Shown here: one piece after another, positions 26,137 to 34,791 of the stretch
How positions within the stretch are numbered: the first letter of the stretch is position 1
How the letters are laid out: each line of letters starts with the position of its first letter
NCBI GenBank assembly: GCA_964293815.1
Contig: CAXYYC010000005.1
Location: forward strand, 35,738 to 99,737
Origin: CTSOIL-112 sp964293815
GTDB taxonomy: Bacteria; Pseudomonadota; Gammaproteobacteria; Burkholderiales; Burkholderiaceae
Length of the DNA: 64,000 bases
Direction of reading: 5' to 3'
The notes under the pieces: model-generated
The model's input: only the letters and a program-made list of their open reading frames with translations
Told to the model about the DNA's origin: nothing
Database searches by the model: none
Made by a program: the position numbers and the translations under genes

Positions 26137-26589
26137 TTATTTATGGCCGAAATTCACGCACAACACGCCTGCCAATACCAGACCCGCACCCAGCAGTCGC
26201 GTTACATTAAGTTCCTGCACCGGCACGCCCAGCCAACCATAATGATCCATGAGCAATGACATAACAATTTGCCCAAACACAATCAGCGAAATCATCAAAG
26301 CCAGTCCCAATTTTGGCACCAGCAAGGTACTGCCAAAGACAAATACCGCCCCCAAAGCACCGCCCAACAGCATCCACCACGGGGTGTTTTGCAATAAAAG
26401 CAGTTGCGACAACCGCTGACCAGAAGCCCAATACACGCCCAACAAGCACAAACCACCGACCACAAACGACACCAAAGCGGCCAATAAAGTGCTGCCGCCC
26501 AACGCGAGTTTTAATTGATTATTGATTGCCGATTGTACGGCCACGGTCAAACCTATACCTATGCCCGCCATGTAATACAGTGAATTCAT
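26137..26589 (-). CDS. DMT-superfamily membrane protein (DUF606/YdcZ-like)
   Basis: A 150-aa protein with five hydrophobic helices. The start MNSLYYMAGIGIGLTVAVQSAINNQL and the GALGAVFVFGSTLLVPKLGLA block match the DUF606 half-size transporters of the drug/metabolite superfamily, which usually work as dimers. GGGAGAG precedes the ATG at 26589, preferred over one six codons upstream. Substrate unknown. It is co-directional with uraA, 94 bp downstream of it. Confidence 0.83.
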   Translation of the reverse strand: MNSLYYMAGIGIGLTVAVQSAINNQLKLALGGSTLLAALVSFVVGGLCLLGVYWASGQRLSQLLLLQNTPWWMLLGGALGAVFVFGSTLLVPKLGLALMISLIVFGQIVMSLLMDHYGWLGVPVQELNVTRLLGAGLVLAGVLCVNFGHK

Positions 26590-26683
26590 CCGACTCTCCC
26601 TATTCAAATATATTCAATAAAATGGCGAGGCTTAACACCCCGCCACTTGACAGATCAGGTTTGGCATATTGCCAAACCACTGA

Positions 26684-28003
26684 TTATTTTTTCGTATTTG
26701 ATTTCATGTTCAACAGCGCGTACAAAGCCATTGCGCCAAAAGTCGCCACGCCAATACCGTTTAAAGTAAAACCGCCCAAATTCACCGTCAAGTCACCCGC
26801 ACCGATGATTAGAGTGACCGCAGCAACGATGAGGTTACGGCTTTGAGAGAAATCCACTTTATTATCCACCCAGATTTTTGCGCCGGATACTGCGATCAAA
26901 CCGAACACCACAATCGAAACCCCACCCAAAACTGGACTCGGGATTGACTGAATCAACGCGCCCATTTTCGGCGAAAAACCCAATAAAATCGCAAAAACGG
27001 CTGCAAAGACAAATACCAGCGTCGAATAAATCCGCGTCACCGCCATCACACCGATATTTTCTGCGTATGTGGTCACGCCCGTGCCGCCGACACTGCCGGA
27101 AATCATCGTTGCCAAACCATCCGCCATAAACGCACGACCCATATACGGATTCATATCATGGCCGGTCATACCCTGAACGGCACGCAAATGCCCCAAGTTC
27201 TCCGCAACCAAGATCAAAGCCACCGGCGCAATCACCGAAATCGCCGACATTGTGAAACTCGGTGATGAGAAATGCGGCAAACCGAACCATGCGGCATTGG
27301 CAATTTTCGTGAAATCCATCGCAACCGCGCCATGCTCACCGCCAACGCCCCAGCCCAAACAATTGGTGAACACATAGTACAACACCGACGCCAAAATCAC
27401 ACCGACCAAAATTAGCAGCCGACGCATCAAACCCGTACCCAGAACCGCAGTCAAGGCAATCACCAGTACCGTCATCAGCATATACCACGCATTCGCGTTC
27501 GAGCCTTTCGCGCCCAGAACCGCGACACCTGCCAAATTCAGACCAATCACCGCAACCACCGCACCGGTCACCACCGGCGGCATCAATTTTTCAATCCAAT
27601 CCGTACCGACGAACTGCACCAATAGGCCAATCAAAAAATACACCAAGCCACAGACGATAATCGCGCCCAAAGCCACGCCAATATTCGCATTCGCACCCGA
27701 ACCAGCGTAACCCGACACCGCAATCACACCGCCAATAAAGGCAAAACTCGAACCCAAATAACTCGGCACACGCCCGCGCGTCATGACGTAAAACAATAAA
27801 GTACCGATCCCCGACATCAAAATCGCCACATTCGGATCAAAACCCATCAATAGCGGCGCGAGAATCGTCGCACCAAACATCGCCACAACGTGCTGAACAC
27901 CCATCAAAACCGTCTGCGCCATCGGCAAACGTTCATCAGGCGCAATCGTCGTATCGTGCGACTGCACCTTTTCGGTGTAGCGCGGGAAATAAGTTTCAGA
28001 CAT
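26684..28003 (-). CDS. uraA: uracil/xanthine permease (NCS2 family)
   Basis: A 439-aa inner-membrane carrier with about 14 helices. The NCS2 hallmarks are present: MGVQHVVAMFGATILAPLL near residue 34, the glutamate in ILVAENLGHLRAVQ, and GGTGVTTYAENIGVMAVTR. In UraA these two glutamates bind uracil and couple protons. Divergent upp next door supports uracil as substrate. GGAG precedes the start. Two inverted-repeat elements lie in the gap towards upp. Confidence 0.92.
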   Translation of the reverse strand: MSETYFPRYTEKVQSHDTTIAPDERLPMAQTVLMGVQHVVAMFGATILAPLLMGFDPNVAILMSGIGTLLFYVMTRGRVPSYLGSSFAFIGGVIAVSGYAGSGANANIGVALGAIIVCGLVYFLIGLLVQFVGTDWIEKLMPPVVTGAVVAVIGLNLAGVAVLGAKGSNANAWYMLMTVLVIALTAVLGTGLMRRLLILVGVILASVLYYVFTNCLGWGVGGEHGAVAMDFTKIANAAWFGLPHFSSPSFTMSAISVIAPVALILVAENLGHLRAVQGMTGHDMNPYMGRAFMADGLATMISGSVGGTGVTTYAENIGVMAVTRIYSTLVFVFAAVFAILLGFSPKMGALIQSIPSPVLGGVSIVVFGLIAVSGAKIWVDNKVDFSQSRNLIVAAVTLIIGAGDLTVNLGGFTLNGIGVATFGAMALYALLNMKSNTKK

Positions 28004-28064
28004 GAAAACTCCTTAGATTGTTTGAAATACTGCTTGTATTATTTTGTGATACTTCTGGATAAAT

Positions 28065-28181
28065 ATTAGGGCGTGTTTACACTAAACTCGCTCTGCATGA
28101 GACGCGGCAAGTACGTCCATGCGCATACCGTGTTCAGCTGTACACTCAGCAAGGATCAATTGAGTCGAAACACACCCTAAT
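28065..28181. repeat. MITE-like element with 18-bp terminal inverted repeats
   Basis: A 117-bp non-coding segment bounded by ATTAGGGCGTGTTTACAC and the inverted ATTAGGGTGTGTTTCGAC (14 of 18 positions match). If the repeat proper begins at GGG, a TA dinucleotide flanks both ends, as in IS5/IS630-type insertions. It contains no open frame. Confidence 0.6.
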
Positions 28182-28324
28182 TCATTATTGATCCGCTGGC
28201 CAACTCTGTTGCGAAAACCGGCTTTGCGTCACCGTGGCTTTGGACTTATAATGACAGGCGCAATTATATGCGTTAACTTTACCTTAAAAATACTGATTTT
28301 CGCGTGCAAATCAGTCAAAGTTAG

Positions 28325-28418
28325 CCTAAGGAAACACGGAACAACCCAAACCAGTCTGAGTTCTGAGCAAAAAATAATCAGCCAGCTTAAACGGTAGGGT
28401 TTATTCCGTGTTCCTAAG
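28325..28418. repeat. inverted-repeat element upstream of upp
   Basis: A 94-bp segment whose ends pair: CCTAAGGAAACACGGAACAA against the inverse of TTATTCCGTGTTCCTAAG. It has no open frame. It ends 30 bp before the upp start and would form a long imperfect hairpin in the upp leader if transcribed. Confidence 0.55.
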
Positions 28419-28448
28419 TATCTCCCACCCATTCACAACGAGCGCTCT

Positions 28449-29096
28449 ATGAAATCACACCCAGACTTCCCCAATCTTTTCGTCGTCGATCATCCGCTGG
28501 TCGCGCACAAACTCTCCCACATGCGCGATCAGGACTCATCCACGCGCACGTTTCGCTCGTTGTTGCGCGAACTGACCCTATTGATGGGCTACGAGCTGAC
28601 CCGCGATTTGCCATTGACTACCAAGCGCATCCAAACACCGCTGGTTGAAATGGATGCGCCGGTGATTGCCGGTAAAAAAGTGGCGATTGTGCCCGTACTG
28701 CGTGCCGGTCTGGGCATGGCTGACGGCTTGTTGGACTTGATTCCGTCCGCTCGTCAAGGTCACATTGGCCTATATCGTGATGAAAACCACAAGCCGGTCG
28801 AGTATTTCGTGCGTCTACCGGATACCGAAGGTCGCTTGTTTATTCTGTGTGATCCGATGCTCGCAACTGGCAACTCAGCGGTGTACGCCGCCGATGTCTT
28901 GCTCAAGCGCGGCGTACCGCCGAGCAATATTCGCTTTTTGGCCTTGGTCGCTGCGCCCGAAGGCGTGCGCGTGTTCCACGATGCGCACCCTGATATTCAA
29001 GTCTATGTGGCCTCGTTGGATGACCGCTTGAACGAGCATGACTACATTGAACCGGGTTTGGGCGACGCAGGCGATCGAATTTTCGGCACCAAATAG
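28449..29096 (+). CDS. upp: uracil phosphoribosyltransferase
   Basis: The 215-aa enzyme salvages uracil with PRPP to make UMP. The PRPP loop LFILCDPMLATGNSA (about 126-140) and the uracil site near YVASLDDRLNEHDYIEPGLGDAGDR are intact. It is divergent from the uracil permease gene and followed by gph 50 bp later. Confidence 0.97.
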   Translation: MKSHPDFPNLFVVDHPLVAHKLSHMRDQDSSTRTFRSLLRELTLLMGYELTRDLPLTTKRIQTPLVEMDAPVIAGKKVAIVPVLRAGLGMADGLLDLIPSARQGHIGLYRDENHKPVEYFVRLPDTEGRLFILCDPMLATGNSAVYAADVLLKRGVPPSNIRFLALVAAPEGVRVFHDAHPDIQVYVASLDDRLNEHDYIEPGLGDAGDRIFGTK

Positions 29097-29146
29097 TCGT
29101 TCAGAAATCATACGTCAAAAATAACGATTCTGAGAAAGCTGAGTCA

Positions 29147-29836
29147 ATGGAGAACAAACCATTCAAAGCCATTTTGTTCGATTTGGATGGCACTTTATTA
29201 CACACCGCGCCCGATTTAACCGTGGCAGTCAATAATTTGCGCATCGAATACGGTTTACCCGCCCTGCCTGCCGATGAAGCCGTTGCCATGGTTGGCCGTG
29301 GCGCCATCAATCTGGTGCGGCGCGCGCTGCGCGAGGTCATTGATCAGATGACGGAACGCGGCGAATCGTTCGATATTGATGCCGCTTATGCACGCTTTGC
29401 CGAACATTACCATGCGACCAATGGCAACAAAACCGTTGAATACACGGGCGTGACCAACACTCTGCAACGCTTGCATGCGCAAGGCATCCGCTTGGGAATC
29501 GTGACCAATAAACCCTCCGAATTTTCCTTACCGCTGGTGCGTCAATTCGGCTGGGACAAGCTGTTTGAAGTCGTAGTTTGCGGCGACACCACCCCATTCA
29601 AAAAGCCCAATCCGGCGCCTTTGGCATTTGCCCTGCAAACACTGAAGGTTGCCGCGAACGAAACTTTGATGGTTGGCGACTCCATGAATGACGCCTTGGC
29701 CGCGCAGGCTGCGGGCTGCGCCTGCACCATTTTGAGCTATGGCTATAATGAAGGCACGCCCATGCGCGAGGCTTTAACTGAGCATCAGCTCAATATCACC
29801 GTGTTTGATGAGTTTTCCCAAGCGGTTCCGGCATAA
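29147..29836 (+). CDS. gph: phosphoglycolate phosphatase (HAD superfamily)
   Basis: A 229-aa HAD phosphatase: motif I DLDGTLLHTAPDL (nucleophile Asp 13), motif II TNKP (about 125), Lys in FKKPNPAP, and motif IV GDSMNDALAA. This is the PGPase/Gph subgroup, which dephosphorylates 2-phosphoglycolate arising from DNA repair or oxygenation. Related HAD enzymes have overlapping substrates, so the assignment is by family. A terminator follows. Confidence 0.88.
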   Translation: MENKPFKAILFDLDGTLLHTAPDLTVAVNNLRIEYGLPALPADEAVAMVGRGAINLVRRALREVIDQMTERGESFDIDAAYARFAEHYHATNGNKTVEYTGVTNTLQRLHAQGIRLGIVTNKPSEFSLPLVRQFGWDKLFEVVVCGDTTPFKKPNPAPLAFALQTLKVAANETLMVGDSMNDALAAQAAGCACTILSYGYNEGTPMREALTEHQLNITVFDEFSQAVPA

Positions 29837-29855
29837 ACCCAAAAATCAAAAGAAC

Positions 29856-29884
29856 AAAAGGTCAACGCTCGGTTGACCTTTTTT
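29856..29884 (+). terminator. gph terminator
   Basis: AAAAGGTCAAC and GTTGACCTTTTTT form an 11-bp stem around a 5-nt loop with a T-run. Confidence 0.8.
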
Positions 29885-29967
29885 ATGCAAGAATAATGCG
29901 AAAACACAAGCAGACCGTCGCAGACAACACAGCGACAGGCCGCAGAATAAAGATAAGAAATGACCGA

Positions 29968-30090
29968 TTATTTTTTGGTCAGCAATTTATAAACACCAAT
30001 TGCAGTAGCAATTGCAAAAATCACCAATGCAATCACCACATATTGCATTGCCGGTGGCACATATACCCAAAAATCATACAGAGCTTGCAT
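29968..30090 (-). CDS. 40-residue single-pass membrane peptide, unknown
   Basis: A minus-strand ATG with AGGAGTTGAGG just upstream opens 40 codons ending in TAA. The product starts MQALYDFWVYVPPAMQY, has one strongly hydrophobic helix (about residues 16-34) and ends YKLLTKK, so the C-terminus should stay in the cytoplasm. This looks like the small membrane regulators such as AcrZ, CydX or MgtS in size and shape, but I recognise no homologue. About 150 nt of leader with possible nested hairpins (around 30165-30205) precede it. It stands alone. Confidence 0.6.
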   Translation of the reverse strand: MQALYDFWVYVPPAMQYVVIALVIFAIATAIGVYKLLTKK

Positions 30091-30408
30091 CCTCAACTCC
30101 TATCATTAACCCCGCTCACAAAATAGATTTCTGCCAAGCGGGCATAGCAGAATCCGTGAATCAAACGCCTCGGCTGAGACAATACCCTTCATCAATCAGG
30201 CGAGTACTGAACCAGTGACTTGGACATAATTCATCCATATTCGAAATCATACCGCAAAACCTTTTTTAAAAAATGGTTTTTAAATCCAAATTTGGGTAAA
30301 AATCCAGAATAGTTTTGATTGATTATGGCATTTTTGTATATTTACAACAGTTTTTTCAGTTGTTATTGAAATTTAAGAATCCGAGATTTAGCAATCAGCA
30401 AAAAATAA
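30091..30408 (-). other. leader and upstream region of the 40-residue gene
   Basis: 318 bp with no gene. The half nearest the small gene is mixed in composition and can fold (CTCAGCCGAG hairpin inside a CGCCT/AGGCG pair). The distal half is very AT-rich and holds a possible -10 box (TATGAT on the minus strand near 30250). No known riboswitch motif was recognised. Confidence 0.3.
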
Positions 30409-30432
30409 AAAGCGCCCCATCAGGAGCGCTTT
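30409..30432. terminator. terminator hairpin, left duplicate
   Basis: A 24-bp palindromic sequence AAAGCGC-CCCATCAGGA-GCGCTTT preceded by A-rich DNA. An identical 24-bp copy lies at 30707-30730, on the other side of the inserted element. Confidence 0.65.
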
Positions 30433-30706
30433 GAGGCTGTTGCCAAAGTGGCTCGTTTGTTAAAACAAAGCTCCGTCATTGCGTTCCGCGAAGCTTCGCT
30501 TTCCCGCATGGTTTTAGCGGGAAAACAAGCGTAGCGAAGTTTCTATAAAGCCGTTTTTTGGCTTCGAGCTTGCGGTCATCTAGGTCGCTATTCTTTCTAA
30601 CTAATTGTTTTTATTGGAATCTCTGGATACCCGCGTGCGCGGGTATGACGTCGTTTTTATTATATTTTGTGCTGAATTTCAAAACTAGAGGTTTGTCAGC
30701 AGTGGG
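30433..30706. repeat. terminator-splitting short element, copy 2
   Basis: 274 bp of non-coding DNA between two identical 24-bp terminator copies. It begins GAGGCTGTTGCCAAAGT and carries TTTGTCAGCA at 30692-30701, the same ends as the element at 1874-2033. The core is unrelated to that one: it holds TTTCCCGC/GCGGGAAA arms and a TACCCGCG-TG-CGCGGGTA palindrome like common intergenic repeats of beta- and gammaproteobacteria. Confidence 0.6.
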
Positions 30707-30730
30707 AAAGCGCCCCATCAGGAGCGCTTT
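30707..30730 (-). terminator. helicase gene terminator, right duplicate
   Basis: Identical to the hairpin at 30409-30432 and 29 bp beyond the stop of the RhlE-type helicase gene, for which it is the natural terminator. Confidence 0.65.
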
Positions 30731-30759
30731 CGTTGTTTGAATCACGCACAAATCCGTGC

Positions 30760-32421
30760 TTAAAAGCTCGGTTTGCGATTGGCTCGTGGCTTCGCACCGG
30801 TTGTCGAACGGCCTGCTGAATGACCAGCGGGACGACCACTTGGGCGAGCCGAGCGCGCGTCAGCAAACGGCTTGGCGAATGCACGGGACTCAGTCTGTTT
30901 GCCTCGATGTTCGCGGCGCGGACGATGATCCTCACCAAAGGCCGGACGCGCAGCACGCTCATGGCCAAAGCCAGTAGCTTCGGAGCGAGCATCAGCACGA
31001 CCATGACGTACTGCTGAGTGCGCTGCTGAACGATCACCACGAGGTGCGTCACTGTGTGACTTGCCATGTGTGTAACCGCCACGGAATTCGCCACTCTCGG
31101 CCGAACGTGGCGCACCGCTGCGTGCACCATGACGTGGCGCATCTGAGCGCGCACCATGGCGTGGTGCAGTCGAACGAGAACCATTTGAGCGCGCGCCGCC
31201 ACGACCTTTGCTTGGTTTACCCGCTTTGAAGTCCTCATGCGTGAGTTGCGGCTCCAAACCTTTGATCTGCGTCACATTGATGCGGCTGTTGATGTAGCGT
31301 TCGATTTGGCGAATTTTGAAGGCGTCGTTGCGTTGTGCGAACGTGACCGAAATCCCTTCGCGCCCTGCACGACCAGTTCGGCCAATGCGATGCACATAGT
31401 CCTCCGCCTTCATCGGCAAACCGTAATTGAATACGTGCGAAATCGTCGGTACGTCAATCCCACGCGCGGCCACGTCGGTCGCAACCAATACACGCACGCG
31501 GCCTTTACGCAGAGATTCCAAACGGCGGTTACGCACCATTTGCGGCATTGCGCCATGTAGTGATGTCGCGGAAATGCCCAATTCGATCAGCTCGTCAGCC
31601 AAACGCTCGGTTTCGATCTGAGTCGAGGCGAACACCACGGCTTGGTCGAGTTCTGGATCGGCCAACCAGTGCATGAGCATTTTGTGTTGGTGGTGCGAGT
31701 TGTCCGCCCATTGCAAATGTTGGGTGATATTGCTGTGCTTTTCTTGCACGCTGGCCAGCATAATTTGCTGTGGTTCAATCATCAATGCCGCGGCCAATTT
31801 GGTTTCACGCGGGGTAAACGTGGCGGAGAACATCAAAGTCTGCTCGCGGTGTTCACACGCATCAGCAATCGCATTGATCTCATCTGAGAAGCCCAAATCG
31901 AGCATACGGTCAGCTTCATCCAAAACCAAGGTATGCAATTGCGACAGGTTAATTCCGCCTTGTTGTACCCAGTCAAGCAAGCGACCCGGCGTGGCGACGA
32001 CCAATTGCGCGCCTTTCAGACCTTGCTTCTGTTTGAAATACGATGTGCCGCCGACGATGGTGGCCACGCGAATGCCGCGGGTGTTTTTGACCAAATTGAT
32101 CGCATCCGACGAGACTTGCTGCGCCAACTCGCGAGTTGGACACAACACCAAAGTCATCGGTGCATTTGATGGGTTATTTTTGCCCGAGCCAATCGCATTG
32201 ATAATCTGCTGCAATGCTGGCAATAAAAATGCCGCTGTTTTGCCACTACCGGTTTGCGACGCGACAATCCAGTCGCCGCCCTGCAATGCAGCGGGAATCA
32301 AGGCTGCTTGCACCGGTGTTGCTTGGGTGTAGCCCAAAGCGCTGATGCTGGTTAATAAAGAATCGGCCAAGCCCATGTCTGCAAAAGTAGTTGGGTTGGT
32401 TTCGTGTTGTACTGTAGTCAT
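30760..32421 (-). CDS. rhlE: DEAD-box RNA helicase, RhlE type
   Basis: A 553-aa ATP-dependent RNA helicase: Q motif TFADMGL region at the N-terminus, motif I ASQTGSGKT, Ia PTRELA, Ib TPGRLLD, II VLDEADRMLDLGF, III SAT, and VI HRIGRTGRAGR. The last ~170 residues are disordered, rich in Arg, Ser, His, Gly and Ala, with an APRHGARS-type tandem repeat, as expected for RNA-binding tails. The start at 32421 fits the family; a frame 17 codons longer has no support. Likely roles are ribosome assembly and RNA decay. Confidence 0.93.
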   Translation of the reverse strand: MTTVQHETNPTTFADMGLADSLLTSISALGYTQATPVQAALIPAALQGGDWIVASQTGSGKTAAFLLPALQQIINAIGSGKNNPSNAPMTLVLCPTRELAQQVSSDAINLVKNTRGIRVATIVGGTSYFKQKQGLKGAQLVVATPGRLLDWVQQGGINLSQLHTLVLDEADRMLDLGFSDEINAIADACEHREQTLMFSATFTPRETKLAAALMIEPQQIMLASVQEKHSNITQHLQWADNSHHQHKMLMHWLADPELDQAVVFASTQIETERLADELIELGISATSLHGAMPQMVRNRRLESLRKGRVRVLVATDVAARGIDVPTISHVFNYGLPMKAEDYVHRIGRTGRAGREGISVTFAQRNDAFKIRQIERYINSRINVTQIKGLEPQLTHEDFKAGKPSKGRGGARSNGSRSTAPRHGARSDAPRHGARSGAPRSAESGEFRGGYTHGKSHSDAPRGDRSAAHSAVRHGRADARSEATGFGHERAARPAFGEDHRPRREHRGKQTESRAFAKPFADARSARPSGRPAGHSAGRSTTGAKPRANRKPSF

Positions 32422-32879
32422 AAAAATCCATGATGTGCCATACGCGCGCAAAAATTGAGCCAACCGGCGCACGCAATCGTGGGCAAGCTGTCCAAATAAA
32501 AAGCAGAGTTAGAAAAAAGCTAACGCGCTGACGGGGTATAAAAAACATCGACCGTCAGAATAGACACTTCACTGAGATGAAGGAAAGAGCGACTGGGCTA
32601 AACCGTAAATCGTCGCAAAAGACTGGGGGCGATGAGACAAATATTGAAATCAATTCATGTGCGATTTCAAAGGTGGCGCATTATGCCACAAAATCAAACA
32701 CTTGTGTTAAGTCTTAGTAAAATACTCAACCATTGCGTATTCAGCGCAGCCGCATAGCTCGTCATACGCACCTTCGTACCTTTGCACCTGTCGCACCATA
32801 GCCGCACTGAGCCGACATCGCGTACAATACGTCTTGGTAAAAATAAGTATCAACAAAATCAACAACAAAGGAAAGGCGC
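32422..32879. other. divergent region between rhlE and the LOG gene
   Basis: 458 bp without a gene. On the minus strand a leader of perhaps 270 nt precedes rhlE; it includes a short GTTAG-CTAAC hairpin followed by T-rich sequence (near 32500), a possible attenuator. On the plus strand TACAAT at about 32823 may be a -10 box for the LOG gene, and AAAGGAAAGG precedes its ATG. Confidence 0.35.
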
Positions 32880-33626
32880 ATGAATCAAAACGCCCGCAAA
32901 GACATCAAAACCCTCACCGGCCACGAAATCAATGAACTGGAACATATCACCATGACCAAGGCACGCGAGTCGTGGCATATTTTTGGCATCATGTCCGAGT
33001 TTGTGCACTCCGCCGAGCAGCTGGCGAATATACGCCCTGCCGTGAGCATTTTCGGCTCTGCGCGCCTGCGCCCCGAAAATCCGTATTACCAAAAAACCGA
33101 GGAATTAGCGCGTCTACTGTCCAATGCAGGTTTTAGCGTGATTTCCGGCGGCGGCCCGGGCATCATGGAGGCGGCCAATAAAGGCGCCTTTGGCGGCAAA
33201 GGCAAATCGGTCGGGCTGAACATCGTGTTACCACACGAACAAACAGGCAATCCCTACCAAAATATCTCCATCAACTTTCGCCATTTTTTCTCACGCAAAG
33301 TCGCCTTTGTCAAATACGCCACGGCTTACGTCGTTTTACCAGGTGGTTTTGGCACGATGGATGAGCTTTTTGAAGCATTAACTTTAGTCCAAACCGGCAA
33401 AAGCCGCAGAATGCCAATTTACCTATATGGCTCGGAATTTTGGAACGGCCTGTGGGCTTGGGTACGCGAACAGTTGTTGGGCAAAGGTTTGATTGGCGAA
33501 GCCGATCTGGATCTGGTACAGATCACCGATGACCCGCAATTTATCGTTAACAGCATTTTTGACTTTTACGAAGAGCGTGGCTTCGCTCCAACGGATATTG
33601 AGCGCGCACAAATGTTGCAACTGTAA
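32880..33626 (+). CDS. LOG-family nucleotide-binding protein (cytokinin phosphoribohydrolase-like)
   Basis: A 248-aa Rossmann-fold protein of the TIGR00730/LOG group, which hydrolyses nucleoside monophosphates to base and ribose 5-phosphate. The diagnostic motif PGGFGTMDE (about 154-162) and the SGGGPGIMEAANKGA loop are complete. The FGSARLRPENPYYQ start is typical. An N-terminal extension of about 55 residues places it in the longer bacterial subgroup. Physiological substrate unknown. Confidence 0.9.
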   Translation: MNQNARKDIKTLTGHEINELEHITMTKARESWHIFGIMSEFVHSAEQLANIRPAVSIFGSARLRPENPYYQKTEELARLLSNAGFSVISGGGPGIMEAANKGAFGGKGKSVGLNIVLPHEQTGNPYQNISINFRHFFSRKVAFVKYATAYVVLPGGFGTMDELFEALTLVQTGKSRRMPIYLYGSEFWNGLWAWVREQLLGKGLIGEADLDLVQITDDPQFIVNSIFDFYEERGFAPTDIERAQMLQL

Positions 33627-33732
33627 AATCGCTTCGCAGTGGTATTGCACATGATTGCGCATCATTACACATTCCACGCCATGACGCGCGCATTGGCAAA
33701 GACCCATCAAAGGTTCGCCAAAGGCTCAAATA

Positions 33733-33772
33733 AGCCTGCAAACTTTGTTAAAATGCAGGCTATTTGATTTTT
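33733..33772 (+). terminator. LOG gene terminator
   Basis: AGCCTGCA and TGCAGGCT form an 8-bp stem with a 13-nt loop, followed by ATTTGATTTTT. Confidence 0.65.
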
Positions 33773-33803
33773 ACTCCCACAACCTGACAACGACACATTA
33801 TTT

Positions 33804-34778
33804 ATGGCAGTTTTCACCCCAGTCACCCACGAAGAACTCGAACAATGGCTCGCACCGCTGCATTTGGGCACGCTGGTTGCACACAAAGGCATCGCCAGCG
33901 GCATTGAAAACTCCAACTTTTTTGTCACACTGGCGCGTGACGGCGTACACACCGATTATGTGTTGACGATCTTTGAGGTGCTCACCGCCGAGCAACTGCC
34001 GTTTTATCTCGAACTCATGCAGCATTTGGCGCAAAAGGGCTTGCCTGTACCGCGCCCGTATGCGGATGAACACGGTGCGTTGTTCCGCACGCTCGCCGGT
34101 AAACCGGCCAGTTTGGTCTCCAAATTGGCGGGTAAGGACATCAGCGAGCCAAGTCCAGCGCACTGCGCCAGCGTTGGCCGCACATTGGCGCAGATGCATT
34201 TGGCGGTGGCGGATTTTAAAGGGACACAGCCGAATCTGCGCGGACTGAGTTGGTGGCTGGACATGCAGGCCAAAGTGACTGAGTTTTTACCCGAACCGAT
34301 CGCTGCGTTGCTCCACGACGAAATTAAATTGCAAAGCGAATTTGCGCAAACCGAGCTGTATCGCGCATTACCGACCGGTGCGGGACACTGCGATCTGTTC
34401 GTGGACAACGTGCTATTTGCCGACCCGCATACACCAGCATTCATCGATTTTTATTTTGCCGGTGTGGATCGTTTCCTATTCGATCTGGCCGTGACAGCAA
34501 ACGACTGGTGTATCGAGCGCGCCAGTGGCGAATTTTTACCCGAGCAGTTGAACGCATTATTACAGGCCTATCACGCAGTCAAGCCATTAACCGAGGCTGA
34601 TTATGCGGCTTGGCCGATGATGTTGCGTGCGGCGGCCTTGCGTTTTTGGATTTCGCGCCTATATGACTATTATCGAACCCGTTCGGCGCAAATGCTCACA
34701 CCGAAAGACCCGACCCATTTTGAGCGCATTTTGACCCTGCGCCGCGCTATGCGTAGCGACAACACCATTTGGATTTGA
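33804..34778 (+). CDS. thrB: homoserine kinase (choline kinase-like fold)
   Basis: A 324-aa kinase that makes O-phosphohomoserine for threonine synthesis. It is the non-GHMP type used in many proteobacteria, with start MAVFTPVTHEELEQWLAPL and the phosphotransferase motifs GHCDLFVDNVLF (catalytic Asp and Asn, about 197-208) and FIDFYFAG. No other threonine genes are adjacent. The following membrane protein gene is 13 bp downstream. Confidence 0.94.
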   Translation: MAVFTPVTHEELEQWLAPLHLGTLVAHKGIASGIENSNFFVTLARDGVHTDYVLTIFEVLTAEQLPFYLELMQHLAQKGLPVPRPYADEHGALFRTLAGKPASLVSKLAGKDISEPSPAHCASVGRTLAQMHLAVADFKGTQPNLRGLSWWLDMQAKVTEFLPEPIAALLHDEIKLQSEFAQTELYRALPTGAGHCDLFVDNVLFADPHTPAFIDFYFAGVDRFLFDLAVTANDWCIERASGEFLPEQLNALLQAYHAVKPLTEADYAAWPMMLRAAALRFWISRLYDYYRTRSAQMLTPKDPTHFERILTLRRAMRSDNTIWI

Positions 34779-34791
34779 GAAAGCCCAGCGA

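Larger units (their letters stand above)
28004..28448. other. uraA-upp intergenic region
   Basis: 445 bp without a gene. Apart from the two inverted-repeat elements at 28065-28181 and 28325-28418 and the divergent promoters that must lie here, nothing further is recognised. Confidence 0.5.

Noticed and set aside
30696..31238. A 180-codon His/Arg/Val-rich frame on the minus strand inside the helicase gene.
   Set aside because: It is an out-of-frame reading of the repetitive helicase tail.
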